Shown piece by piece: positions 1-6,664 of a stretch of DNA of 8,526 bases. The DNA comes from JAWPNA01 sp045402695 (GTDB lineage: Bacteria; Acidobacteriota; Polarisedimenticolia; JACPZX01; DASXTC01). Below the pieces are notes generated by a model. It did not search any database and was not told where the DNA came from. It worked only from the letters and a program-made list of their open reading frames with translations. The first letter of the stretch is position 1. Every line of letters starts with the position of its first letter. Position numbers and translations under genes: made by a program. The stretch spans positions 1 through 8,526 of the forward strand of contig JAWPNA010000447.1 in NCBI GenBank assembly GCA_045402695.1. The letters are read 5' to 3'.

Positions 1-2462
1 ACGTCCCCTGTGGCGAAGATCACGTCATCGAAGGCGCGATGCCCCTGCACGTCAATGGCGTCGGCTACAACACGGTTCGAGCCGGGATCGAGCTGACCCA
101 GCGGGCTTTCGAGGTTCGCGATGTCCGCGGCGAGATCCGTCTGGTCCAGCGATTCGTTGAAGCCGAGCGTGATCGTGTCCCCCTGGCAGGTCGGATCGGC
201 GGGGGCCATCGTCATCTGGCCGCTCGTGTCAACAGGCATGCCGTTGAGCCTCAGACCGGCGATCTCCAGCCCGTGACACACCTCACCCATCACCGGTGTC
301 GGCACGGGGTTGCCTTCCGTCCCTTCCAGCGGCGACGAGATCGACACCTCGAACGTGGAGGCATCACCTCGGTCGGCGATGTCGTCCCTCAGGCATTCCG
401 GAGTGGACGGCGTCGGCAGGGCGCCGGGCCGCTGCGCGCTGTTGACCTTGACGACGTGGCCACCGCAGCCCAATCCCTTCAGGTTCATTCTGAGGGTGTT
501 GGAGCTGTGGGTCCCGATCGCCGCCGAGGCCGAGAGATTATCGGCCGGCAGATCCACGACCAGGTCGGTGACTTCGACCAGGTTGGTGCCGATCATGACG
601 GTGCCGCTGATCGGCGCCCCGGGATTCGGGAAAGCCGTCGCCGGGTTGACCGGTGGGACCATGTTGGCGAATAAGTCCACACAGTCAACGGTCACCGAGA
701 GGACGTTCGAGTCCACCAGGGGCAGGGCGGTCAGGACGTGCATCGTGTCGCCGTTGCCCGAGGTGATCACTTCGCCGGAGGGCTCGTACATGTGCAGCCA
801 GGGGACGTTCGTGCAGTAGGCGACCGCCTCGTTGAGACCGTCCATGACCTTGACGCGCAGAAGTGGGACCGGCGCGAAAGCCTCGATCTGATGCTTCTTG
901 TTCGTGAGCTTGAAGTCCTTGGCCTGGACCCGGCTGTTGAGGTGGAGCTTGTCTCCCTTCTTCACCGTGGTCACACCCATCGGCTGCCCTTCGGAATCGA
1001 GCCCCAGCACCTCGGCGACGACCGTCTTGCCGGCCTCGCCCCCCGGGACGTTCCACTGGATCGTGCGCCACTGGTTGCAATCGCTTCCCGGCAGTGCCCG
1101 GATGAGCGGCAGTGAGCAGGTGACCGAGAGGTTCGCCGATCCGCAGCCGGGATCAGCCGGCCCGGGCCCGTCAACGTCCGTCGTGCCGTCACAGTCGTTG
1201 TCAATGTTGTCGGTGCAGGTGACGCCGGTGGGTCCCTCGGATCCGGCCAGGTTCGGCACGGCGTTGCAGACCACTCCGGCCGCGCCGTTGCAGACTTCCA
1301 CCCCGGGTGCCTCGCAGGCCCCCACACCGCTCGTGCAGGCGGCGCCGAGCACGAGGCCCTCGTCGATGTCGCCGTCGCAATCGTTGTCCAGACCGTCACA
1401 GGTCTCGGCCACCGACGGGCAATCGTCGTCCGCGGTGTCGGTGTCTCCGTCGCAGTCGTTGTCCAGACCGTCACGGCAGGTCACGTCGGCGCAACCCCCC
1501 TCGTTCTTGGGTCCGGCGGGAGAGGCGCTGCACTTCGTGCCACCGGAGCCGTCGCAGATCACCTGCCCTGTCCTGACGCACTCACCCAACCCGGAGCTGT
1601 TGCATGGGCCGCCCAGGCCGAACCCTTCGTCGATCTCCGACGAGCATCCACTGTCGGCCCCGTCGATGAAGGTGTCGCCGTCGTTGTCCACGCCGTCGGA
1701 GCAGTCATAGAACGCGGAGCCGCCGCTCTCGCGGCCGCTGCCGTCGTCGTCCTTGCCGTTGCACGTCTCGGGGCTCTGGCAGGCCACCTCGGCCACGTCG
1801 GTGAGCTGGTTGCAGTCGTTGTCGTCGAAGTCCGAGCACCGGGCGCCCGTCTCCGGGACCGCCAGGAGCTGTCCTTGCTGTGGCACGGGGCAGACGTTGT
1901 CGGCGGCGCCATTGCCGGTGCACTCACGGAAGGAAGCCGTCAGGCAGCAGGAAACTCCCACGCCCGGCAGCGGGTCGAACGGGGGGAAGGTCGTCGCGTA
2001 GCAGCCTCCCGGATCGGCGAGGATGCAGGCGGCGGCGGCGCACTGGGGGTCCATGGAGTCGGCCAGAGTGTCGCCGTCGTTGTCAATGCCGTCATTGCAG
2101 TCGTACGTCATGCCGCCGGTGGTCGTGCCACTCTCACGGCCGAAGATGAAGCCCTCGTTGATCGAGCCGTCGCAATCCTCGTCCACGTTGTTCAGCCCGC
2201 ACTTCTCGGTCTCGCCGGGATTGATGGATCCGTCGCCGTCGTTGCAGTCCAGCGTCGGACAGTTGCTGTTCGTGCAATCCGTGCAGGTGGATGCGTATCC
2301 ATCGCCGTCACCGTCCGGGCAAGGATCGACGGCCAGCGACACCCCGCCCCACGTCAGGATGCTGAGAGCGGCGGCCAGCGCCAGCGAGCGCAGCAGCCAC
2401 AGCGAGCCGCCGGTCCGCTTCACGGCCGGGTTGGTACACAAACTGGCAGTTCTCCAGAGCAT
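1..2462 (-). CDS. Secreted MopE-type metal-binding repeat protein, 3' end beyond window
   Basis: An uninterrupted minus-strand frame runs from ATG at 2462 off the left edge (820 full codons). Residues 1-44 look like a signal peptide with a long basic N-region, a hydrophobic core (about 21-38) and a probable cut after SLA (residue 44), so the product is exported. Residues 94-432 hold repeats of the DNDCDG type: DEDCDG at 94-99, CNDGIDNDGD at 122-131, CSDGVDNDGD at 254-263, CRDGLDNDCDG at 329-339, CDGLDNDCDG at 355-364 and CTDNIDNDCDG at 416-426. They resemble the putative metal-binding motif of MopE-like and thrombospondin-type-3-like proteins, which bind Ca or Cu; metal binding here is inferred. 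Several are followed by a Cys-containing LGAACTSGVGACE-type segment, a usual partner of this motif. Residues from about 433 are repeat-free, probably beta-rich, and not recognised. The start is fixed by a strong RBS and the signal peptide. The true length and any C-terminal anchor are unseen. Confidence 0.85.
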   Translation of the reverse strand, partial: MLWRTASLCTNPAVKRTGGSLWLLRSLALAAALSILTWGGVSLAVDPCPDGDGDGYASTCTDCTNSNCPTLDCNDGDGSINPGETEKCGLNNVDEDCDGSINEGFIFGRESGTTTGGMTYDCNDGIDNDGDTLADSMDPQCAAAACILADPGGCYATTFPPFDPLPGVGVSCCLTASFRECTGNGAADNVCPVPQQGQLLAVPETGARCSDFDDNDCNQLTDVAEVACQSPETCNGKDDDGSGRESGGSAFYDCSDGVDNDGDTFIDGADSGCSSEIDEGFGLGGPCNSSGLGECVRTGQVICDGSGGTKCSASPAGPKNEGGCADVTCRDGLDNDCDGDTDTADDDCPSVAETCDGLDNDCDGDIDEGLVLGAACTSGVGACEAPGVEVCNGAAGVVCNAVPNLAGSEGPTGVTCTDNIDNDCDGTTDVDGPGPADPGCGSANLSVTCSLPLIRALPGSDCNQWRTIQWNVPGGEAGKTVVAEVLGLDSEGQPMGVTTVKKGDKLHLNSRVQAKDFKLTNKKHQIEAFAPVPLLRVKVMDGLNEAVAYCTNVPWLHMYEPSGEVITSGNGDTMHVLTALPLVDSNVLSVTVDCVDLFANMVPPVNPATAFPNPGAPISGTVMIGTNLVEVTDLVVDLPADNLSASAAIGTHSSNTLRMNLKGLGCGGHVVKVNSAQRPGALPTPSTPECLRDDIADRGDASTFEVSISSPLEGTEGNPVPTPVMGEVCHGLEIAGLRLNGMPVDTSGQMTMAPADPTCQGDTITLGFNESLDQTDLAADIANLESPLGQLDPGSNRVVADAIDVQGHRAFDDVIFATGD
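1167..2183 (-). repeat. Coding region of degenerate Asp/Asn/Cys metal-binding repeats
   Basis: This stretch encodes residues 94-432 of the secreted protein. The motif C-x-D-G-x-D-N-D-(C/G)-D recurs. Two units carry Gly at the central position (DNDGD) and share a preceding GRESG motif (residues 108-112 and 243-247), which points to an internal duplication. The other units carry Cys (DNDCDG). At DNA level a 19-base identical stretch occurs at 1381-1399 and 1456-1474, a 75-base period matching one 25-residue unit. Confidence 0.75.
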
Positions 2463-2747
2463 TTCTGACCTCCCCTTGGCGATCTTGATGAACGTTCTGA
2501 TACCAGATTGTCCGCTCGAACGAACCCCTGGTGCGATCCGCGTTCATGCGGAGCCGCGCGCACAGGGGGGAATGCAGATGTTGACCGACACCCCCGCGTC
2601 CACGTGTCGCTCACACCACCCGATTCCTGTGGGAGCCGGGTGGATTTTGTCGTCGCGATTCGAGTGCTTCAGGCGCAGCCTGAGTGAATCAATTGCCCGC
2701 AGTCCGCGAAAAGACGCACCGCAGGCGGTCTTTCCAGGCATGTGAGT
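2463..2747 (-). other. Long 5' leader/intergenic region with several hairpins
   Basis: About 285 bases separate the candidate promoter from the repeat-protein ATG. On the transcribed (minus) strand several inverted repeats could fold in RNA: a 6-bp stem with a 3-base loop at 2669-2683 (TCAGGC/GCCTGA); a 7-bp stem at 2616-2622/2637-2643 (CCACCCG/CGGGTGG); a 6-bp stem at 2586-2591/2604-2609 (CGACAC/GTGTCG); and AAAGAC/GTCTTT around 2708-2733. No known riboswitch class was recognised. A 65-codon frame at 2544-2741 lacks an RBS and is not called. A regulatory role is an inference. Confidence 0.4.
2469..2475 (-). promoter_or_regulatory. Shine-Dalgarno site of the repeat-protein gene
   Basis: On the minus strand the sequence AAGGGGAGG lies six bases before the ATG at 2462. 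This near-perfect anti-16S match at good spacing decides the start codon. Confidence 0.8.
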
Positions 2748-2754
2748 TCGGTAC

Positions 2755-2783
2755 TAAGTACCAGTCTCGGCGCGCGTTGTCAA
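2755..2783 (-). promoter_or_regulatory. Candidate sigma-70-type promoter for the repeat-protein gene
   Basis: A perfect TTGACA (-35) lies at 2778-2783 on the minus strand, followed by exactly 17 bases and then TACTTA, a poor -10 match. The region upstream is rich in A-tracts (AAAAACCAGAAAAACTC), like an UP element. The -10 sits in a 13-bp inverted repeat, GGTACTTAGTACC (2750-2762), which could be an operator. The same layout recurs at 5731-5759, which supports function. Confidence 0.5.
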
Positions 2784-2869
2784 GAGAGTTTTTCTGGTTT
2801 TTGCGTAATTCGGCGGCGAGACGCTACCCCCATGCGGCCGCGAAATCTTTGCGTTCCGATCCGGGAAGG

Positions 2870-3655
2870 TCATGGCGCAACGCCGAGGAGCTCCGCCACA
2901 GGCCCCGCGAGCCCTCGGCCGGTTGCAATCAGGCCGGTCAGCCTGGGGGAGCGCTGGTTGAACGCCGGAGTCTGCCCTTGCAAGCTCCGGACGTCGCCTC
3001 CGGACGACCGCACCAGGGCGGCGCCGGCCGCCACGTCCCATTCGTGCTTGGGTGTCAGCGTCCATGTGGCGTCGGCCAAGCCTGCCGCCACCAGGCCGAG
3101 CTTGTAGGCGACCGAGCCGCACGGCCGGACCGTGAAGGAAGCGCGGCGGAACCGGTCCCACTCGCCGCGCTTCACCTCGCTCCGGCTGGCCAGCACCGTG
3201 GCCCCCAGCAGGTCCTGCCGCTCGGAGGCGCGGACGGGCTGTCCGTTGAGCGAGACACCGGTCTCGATCGATCCGAGGATCGCCTCGCCCGTGATCGGGT
3301 TGCAGATCCCGCCGGCCACGGCCTGGCCCGCCTCCACCAGCCCGATCGAGACGCACCACTCGGGGACCCCCTCGATGAACTCCCGAGTGCCGTCGAGCGG
3401 ATCCACGACCCAGACGCGCCGGCGGCGCAGGCGGTCCAGGTCGTCCGCCGTCTCCTCCGAAAGCCATCCCTCACCGCTGGCGGGAAGCATTCCACGAAGC
3501 GTCTCGTTGACCAGCCGATCCGCTGCGGTGACAGGATCGCCGTTTAACTTGCGCTGCGAGGCCACCGCTCCGGGAGTGAAGCCCCGCAGGATCTCCACCG
3601 CCGCATCCAGCGCGCACTGGATGCGGCTGAGGTCCTCAGTTCTTGCTCTCGCCAA
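2870..3655 (-). CDS. cysQ: CysQ/inositol-monophosphatase-family phosphatase (probable PAP phosphatase)
   Basis: The product is a 261-residue cytoplasmic Mg-dependent phosphatase. Family hallmarks are visible in order: GDPVTAAD at 39-46, the acidic pair in LSEE (E67, E68), DPLDGT at 85-90 preceded by WVV and followed by REF as in CysQ proteins, GSVAYKL at 180-186, and WD at 206-207. These supply the usual metal ligands (E67, D85, D88, D207), so the enzyme should be active. CysQ converts 3'-phosphoadenosine 5'-phosphate to AMP and phosphate. Family sequence alone cannot exclude inositol phosphate as substrate, but the gene overlaps by 20 bp the end of a PAPS-synthesising fusion gene, which favours PAP. 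The start is TTG at 3655, preceded by GGGAAGGG. No ATG lies in frame near the N-terminus, and translation is probably coupled to the upstream gene. Length is normal for the family. No terminator was seen after the stop. Confidence 0.85.
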   Translation of the reverse strand: MARARTEDLSRIQCALDAAVEILRGFTPGAVASQRKLNGDPVTAADRLVNETLRGMLPASGEGWLSEETADDLDRLRRRRVWVVDPLDGTREFIEGVPEWCVSIGLVEAGQAVAGGICNPITGEAILGSIETGVSLNGQPVRASERQDLLGATVLASRSEVKRGEWDRFRRASFTVRPCGSVAYKLGLVAAGLADATWTLTPKHEWDVAAGAALVRSSGGDVRSLQGQTPAFNQRSPRLTGLIATGRGLAGPVAELLGVAP

Positions 3656-5327
3656 GATACCCTTCCCGCTCGAGGTGCAGGACGATCTGCAGGGCCGCCT
3701 CGTCCGCGCTGGCCCTCGAGGCGTCCACCACGACGTCCGCGCTCTCCGGCGCCTCGTACGGGTCGTCGATGCCCGTGAAGCCCTTCAGCAGGCCGGCGCG
3801 GGCCTTGGCGTAGAGCCCCTTCCGGTCCCTCGACTCGCACACCTCCAGCGGCGTGGCCACGTACACCTCGATGAAACCGCCGTACTGGCCGATCATGTCG
3901 CGCACCTGACGCCGCGTCGCCTCGTAGGGGGCGATCGGTGCGCAGATCGCCACGCCACGGTTCTTGGTGATCTCGCCGGCCACGAATCCGATGCGCATCA
4001 CGTTGAGGTCGCGGTGCTCACGCGAGAACCCCAGCTCGCTGGAGAGGTGCTTTCGGACGATGTCGCCATCGAGCAGCGTCACGGGCCGGTCGCCCATCTC
4101 CATCAGCTTTGCCATGAGGATGTTCGCGATGGTGGACTTGCCGGCGCCCGAAAGGCCTGTGAAGAAGACCGTGTACCCCTGGTGCAGGCGCGGAGGATAC
4201 GAGCTGCGCAGGACGTGGATCACCTCGGGGTAGGAGAACCAGTCGGGAATCTCGAGCCCCTCCCTCAGGCGTCGCCGGAGCTCCGTCCCCGAGAGCGAAA
4301 GGACCCTCGACTCGGCGGGCACCTCCGTGCGGACTCTGTACTGCGCGAGGTCCTCCACGTACACCATCTCCTCGAAGCCGAGGATCTTGATCCCCATGTC
4401 GGCCTCGTGCTGACCTGCTAGCTTCGGGGCGGCGTCCGGCGCGTAGAACGGTTTGCCGCTTCGGTCGTTGCCGGGGCCGGCGTGATCGCGGCCGACGATG
4501 AAGTGGGTGCACCCGTAGTTCTTCCTGATGAGAGCGTGCCACACCGCTTCGCGCGGGCCGGCCATCCGCATGGCCAGAGGCAGCAGACTGAGCATCGTGG
4601 TCTGCTCGGGGTAGTGCTTGAGCGCGGCCTGGTAGCAGCGCAGCCGCGCGAAGTAATCCACGTCGCCTGGGCGCGTGCGCCCCACCACGGGGTGGATCAG
4701 AAGGTTGGCCTCGACCTCGGAGGCCGCCTTGCGCGTGACCTCGACGTGAGCGCGGTGCATCGGATTGCGCGTCTGGAAGGCGACCACCCTCTTCCAGCCG
4801 AGCTTCTTGATCAGAGCGCGCAGCTCGGCGGGGGTGTGCCTCAGGTGCTTGAACGTGTGGTGAGGCGGCAGCTCGACTCCCTCCAAGGGGCCTCCGAGGT
4901 AGACCGGGTTGGTCTGATGCAGGAGGTTGAAGACGCCCGGGTGCGTTTCGTCGGTGGTGCCGTTCACCAACTTCGCCTCCTCCTTCAGGTCGGGCCGCCA
5001 GATGTCCTGGACCTCCATCACGGCCAGGACCATCCCCTCCGGGTGCCGCAGCGCGACCTTGTCTCCCTCGGAGATCGACGAAGCGAACTCTTCCGGAACA
5101 TCCAGCATGATCGGGATGGGCCAGAGCGAGCCCTCGGCCAACCTCATCTCCCGGCAAACCGACGTGTAATCCTTGCGCCCCAGAAACCCTTTCAGAGGGG
5201 AAAAGGCCCCGTTCAAGAGCAGCTCGATGTCCCAGACCTGACGAGGCGTCAGGTCCCAGGAGCGGAGAAACACGGCCTCTTCCTTGAGGCTTTCCGCCCG
5301 TTGCTCGTCCACCACCAGTTCTTTCAC
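3636..5327 (-). CDS. Bifunctional sulfate adenylyltransferase/adenylylsulfate kinase
   Basis: The 563-residue protein makes PAPS from sulfate in two steps: ATP sulfurylase forms APS, and APS kinase phosphorylates it. The first 380 residues are ATP sulfurylase, with the N-terminal SWDLTPRQ and LLLNGAFSPLKGF segments, the nucleotide-binding QTRNPMHRAH motif (185-194) and GRDHAGPG (279-286). Residues from about 382 are APS kinase, with P-loop GLSGAGKST (391-399), DGD (420-422), the FVAGEITKNRGV segment and RDRKGLYAKA. All key residues are present, so both activities are expected. This Sat-CysC order is a known bacterial arrangement. The frame also extends upstream to a GTG at 5372, but that start has no RBS, whereas the GTG at 5327 follows AAGGGGG at four bases and begins where homologues normally begin. 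The neighbouring phosphatase gene overlaps its end. PAPS may feed sulfate assimilation or sulfotransferases; neither is visible here. Confidence 0.93.
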   Translation of the reverse strand: MKELVVDEQRAESLKEEAVFLRSWDLTPRQVWDIELLLNGAFSPLKGFLGRKDYTSVCREMRLAEGSLWPIPIMLDVPEEFASSISEGDKVALRHPEGMVLAVMEVQDIWRPDLKEEAKLVNGTTDETHPGVFNLLHQTNPVYLGGPLEGVELPPHHTFKHLRHTPAELRALIKKLGWKRVVAFQTRNPMHRAHVEVTRKAASEVEANLLIHPVVGRTRPGDVDYFARLRCYQAALKHYPEQTTMLSLLPLAMRMAGPREAVWHALIRKNYGCTHFIVGRDHAGPGNDRSGKPFYAPDAAPKLAGQHEADMGIKILGFEEMVYVEDLAQYRVRTEVPAESRVLSLSGTELRRRLREGLEIPDWFSYPEVIHVLRSSYPPRLHQGYTVFFTGLSGAGKSTIANILMAKLMEMGDRPVTLLDGDIVRKHLSSELGFSREHRDLNVMRIGFVAGEITKNRGVAICAPIAPYEATRRQVRDMIGQYGGFIEVYVATPLEVCESRDRKGLYAKARAGLLKGFTGIDDPYEAPESADVVVDASRASADEAALQIVLHLEREGYLGESKN

Positions 5328-5331
5328 GTTG

Positions 5332-5338
5332 CCCCCTT
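5332..5338 (-). promoter_or_regulatory. Shine-Dalgarno site selecting the GTG start at 5327
   Basis: AAGGGGG on the minus strand lies four bases before GTG at 5327. The alternatives (GTG at 5372 and ATG at 5351) have no comparable purine tract, so this site favours the 563-residue form. Confidence 0.65.
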
Positions 5339-5403
5339 GAGAATCGCCCATGACGATGAAGTGCGCGCGCACATAGCAAACATCTCGCGAGAGCTTCCCC
5401 CGG

Positions 5404-5429
5404 CGGATCCATCGAAACCTCTGGATCCG
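5404..5429 (-). other. Hairpin in the leader of the sulfate-activation operon
   Basis: CGGATCC (5404-5410) and GGATCCG (5423-5429) form a 7-bp stem with a 12-base loop, roughly midway through the approximately 170-base leader between the TATAAT promoter and the GTG start. No U-tract follows, so it is not a classical terminator. A role in RNA stability or control is only a possibility, and no known sulfur-related riboswitch was recognised. Confidence 0.35.
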
Positions 5430-5504
5430 TGAGGAGTGCTCCGGTGCCTTCGTGGTCAGAGGATGGGTGCCGGCCGGTCAACAGGCGAGCAAGATGTGGG
5501 CCTC

Positions 5505-5532
5505 ATTATACGATCAAAACGCGCGGGGGCAA
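5505..5532 (-). promoter_or_regulatory. Promoter of the sat-cysC/cysQ operon
   Basis: On the minus strand TTGCCC (5527-5532, four of six matches to TTGACA) is followed by 16 bases and a perfect TATAAT (5505-5510). Transcription would start near 5498, giving a leader of about 170 bases before the GTG at 5327. It is the only TATAAT noticed upstream of the operon. Confidence 0.6.
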
Positions 5533-5618
5533 GCGCTCCCATGCTATGGCGAGCAGAATTCGCGATGCGCCTGAACCGCGCGCCCGTCGCCCACCGGTCC
5601 TCCGCGCCCTCCTGCCAG

Positions 5619-5728
5619 GGCGCGCGCCGCATGGTACTGGGTGGGGCGCGCGTACCATCCGACAACGCAGAACCTCCCGAGCATGGACGACCAAATCAGG
5701 ACAGAATGAACGAAATCGGAGAGATTTC
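5619..5728. promoter_or_regulatory. Inverted repeats in the divergent control region
   Basis: Bases 5533-5730 lie between two divergent promoters and hold no supportable gene. Three symmetric elements are visible: GGCGCGCGCC, a perfect 10-bp palindrome at 5619-5628; ATGGTAC (5631-5637) with GTACCAT (5652-5658) across 14 bases; and GAAATC (5712-5717) with GATTTC (5723-5728) across 5 bases, ending two bases before the -35 box of the plus-strand promoter. The last has the position expected of an activator site. Regulators are unknown and none is encoded in the window. Confidence 0.35.
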
Positions 5729-5730
5729 TC

Positions 5731-5759
5731 TTGACACGGCCGGCGAACCAGGGTACTAG
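5731..5759 (+). promoter_or_regulatory. Candidate promoter of the TPR/M50-HlyD operon
   Basis: A perfect TTGACA (5731-5736), a 17-base spacer and TACTAG (5754-5759, three of six matches to TATAAT) are followed by AT. The -35 box is preceded by TCTC and the -10 by GG, exactly as in the minus-strand promoter at 2755-2783. Transcription would start near 5767, about 260 bases before the first gene. Confidence 0.55.
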
Positions 5760-5843
5760 ATAGCCAACATTTTCAGGAACTTGTGAGGGAAACGCCTCCC
5801 TGCCGCCACCGGAGGATGGTGCGTGACAGGATGTGTGTATCCC

Positions 5844-5890
5844 TCTCGCCTCGGGGGCGAGACACGGCGCTGAGGGTCACCCTACGCCGT
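5844..5890 (+). other. Two adjacent strong hairpins in the TPR operon leader
   Basis: The first stem is TCTCGCC (5844-5850) with GGCGAGA (5856-5862) around a 5-base TCGGG loop. The second is ACGGCG (5864-5869) with CGCCGT (5885-5890), enclosing a second stem AGGG/CCCT (5873-5876/5880-5883) with a TCA loop. A further stem of about 7 bp lies near 5926-5948 (GTGCGGC/GCCGCGC). The rest of 5760-6028 holds no supportable gene. No U-tract follows, so these are not ordinary terminators, and no known riboswitch was recognised. Confidence 0.45.
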
Positions 5891-6028
5891 ATCGGAGACA
5901 TAGTTGCGAGCGCAGCATCTTGTGCGGCGGTGTCTGCCGCGCGACGGTTTCGGCGCACCTCAGGGGTGGCGCGTAGCCAACGTCAGGCCTTCGCGTGCGC
6001 CTCGAATTCAACCTGAATAGCGAAACTC

Positions 6029-6649
6029 GTGAAGCAATCGCGTTACGAATTGTGCGGGTTGGCTTCCCGTGAGGTGGATGAATTGACTTCAAAGCTGAAT
6101 CCGGTGCTGCCGCGCCTCAAGGTTCTGGGCGACGGGCCAGGGCCACGGCTCAAACTGGCAAAGGCCTGGTTCGATCGTGAGGAATACGACAAGGCGAAGT
6201 TTGATGCGGAGGCGGCGCTCCGTGTTAATTCAAACCTTTTTCTCGCCCACTTCCTCCTCGCAGAAATCGCGATGAGGCAGGCCAACGAGACCGAGGCGAT
6301 CTCACGCTACAGAATCGCCCTTGCTCTGAACCCTCGCTTCGCCGCGGGGCACCATCGGCTCGGCGATTTTTTCGCGCAGCATGGGAAACCTCACGAGGCG
6401 CTCGCGGCCTACACCACGGCGCTGGCAATCGACGGCAAGTCGGCGCTGGTTCGAGCCAAGCTCGGGGCCTTGAACTTCGAGCTGCGCGACTTCCGCAGAG
6501 CCGCCAAGGAGTATCAGAAGGCCGCCCAAATCGATCCGAAGTTCGGCGAGAGGGGCCACACCGTCGGGGATTTCCACGGTCTCTTGAAGAGCCTCGTGCG
6601 CCGCAGCGGCCCAGTCCCGGCAAGCAACCCTGCGCCTCGGTCGCTGTGA
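6029..6649 (+). CDS. Tetratricopeptide-repeat (TPR) protein
   Basis: The 206-residue product contains four consecutive 34-residue TPR units at about 40-73, 74-107, 108-141 and 142-175. They show the usual small and aromatic positions and the Pro near the end of each unit, for example ALALNP and AAQIDP. TPR arrays are helical scaffolds for protein binding and carry no catalysis. No signal peptide or membrane segment is visible, so it is probably cytoplasmic. The frame opens with GTG at 6029, which has no clear RBS. TTG at 6083, five bases after GAGGTGG, is a reasonable alternative start that keeps all repeats. The stop is 15 bases before the next gene, so the two are probably cotranscribed and the TPR protein may help or recruit partners for the M50/HlyD membrane protein. 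The last 30 residues are low-complexity and Pro-rich. Its specific partner is unknown. Confidence 0.8.
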   Translation: MKQSRYELCGLASREVDELTSKLNPVLPRLKVLGDGPGPRLKLAKAWFDREEYDKAKFDAEAALRVNSNLFLAHFLLAEIAMRQANETEAISRYRIALALNPRFAAGHHRLGDFFAQHGKPHEALAAYTTALAIDGKSALVRAKLGALNFELRDFRRAAKEYQKAAQIDPKFGERGHTVGDFHGLLKSLVRRSGPVPASNPAPRSL

Positions 6650-6664
6650 GGTGAGAGCGAAGTC

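Noticed and set aside
898..1710. Plus-strand Ser/Pro-rich open frame
   Set aside because: It mirrors the repetitive GAC/AAC codons of the MopE-type repeats on the other strand, which creates the apparent SQSLS periodicity.
2544..2741. 65-codon minus-strand frame in the leader of the repeat-protein gene
   Set aside because: ATG with no Shine-Dalgarno, no recognisable features and no homology-like pattern; the hairpins explain the region as well.
2784..2869. Rho-independent terminator after cysQ
   Set aside because: No GC stem followed by a T-tract on the minus strand; the A-tracts there fit an UP element for the next promoter better.
3132..4421. Plus-strand open frame (429 codons) antisense to cysQ and sat-cysC
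   Set aside because: The opposite strand carries fully conserved enzyme motifs throughout; this frame has low-complexity Arg/Ser/His-rich composition and no RBS support.
4482..5432. Plus-strand open frame (316 codons) opposite the sulfurylase domain
   Set aside because: Antisense shadow of a well-supported gene, with no recognisable motif.
5328..5498. Sulfur-responsive riboswitch (SAM type) in the leader of the sat-cysC operon
   Set aside because: Only one simple hairpin was seen, with no conserved SAM-riboswitch core.
5783..6016. 77-codon plus-strand frame in the TPR operon leader
   Set aside because: Very Arg-rich, no RBS, and it overlaps the strong hairpins; no sign of a real protein.
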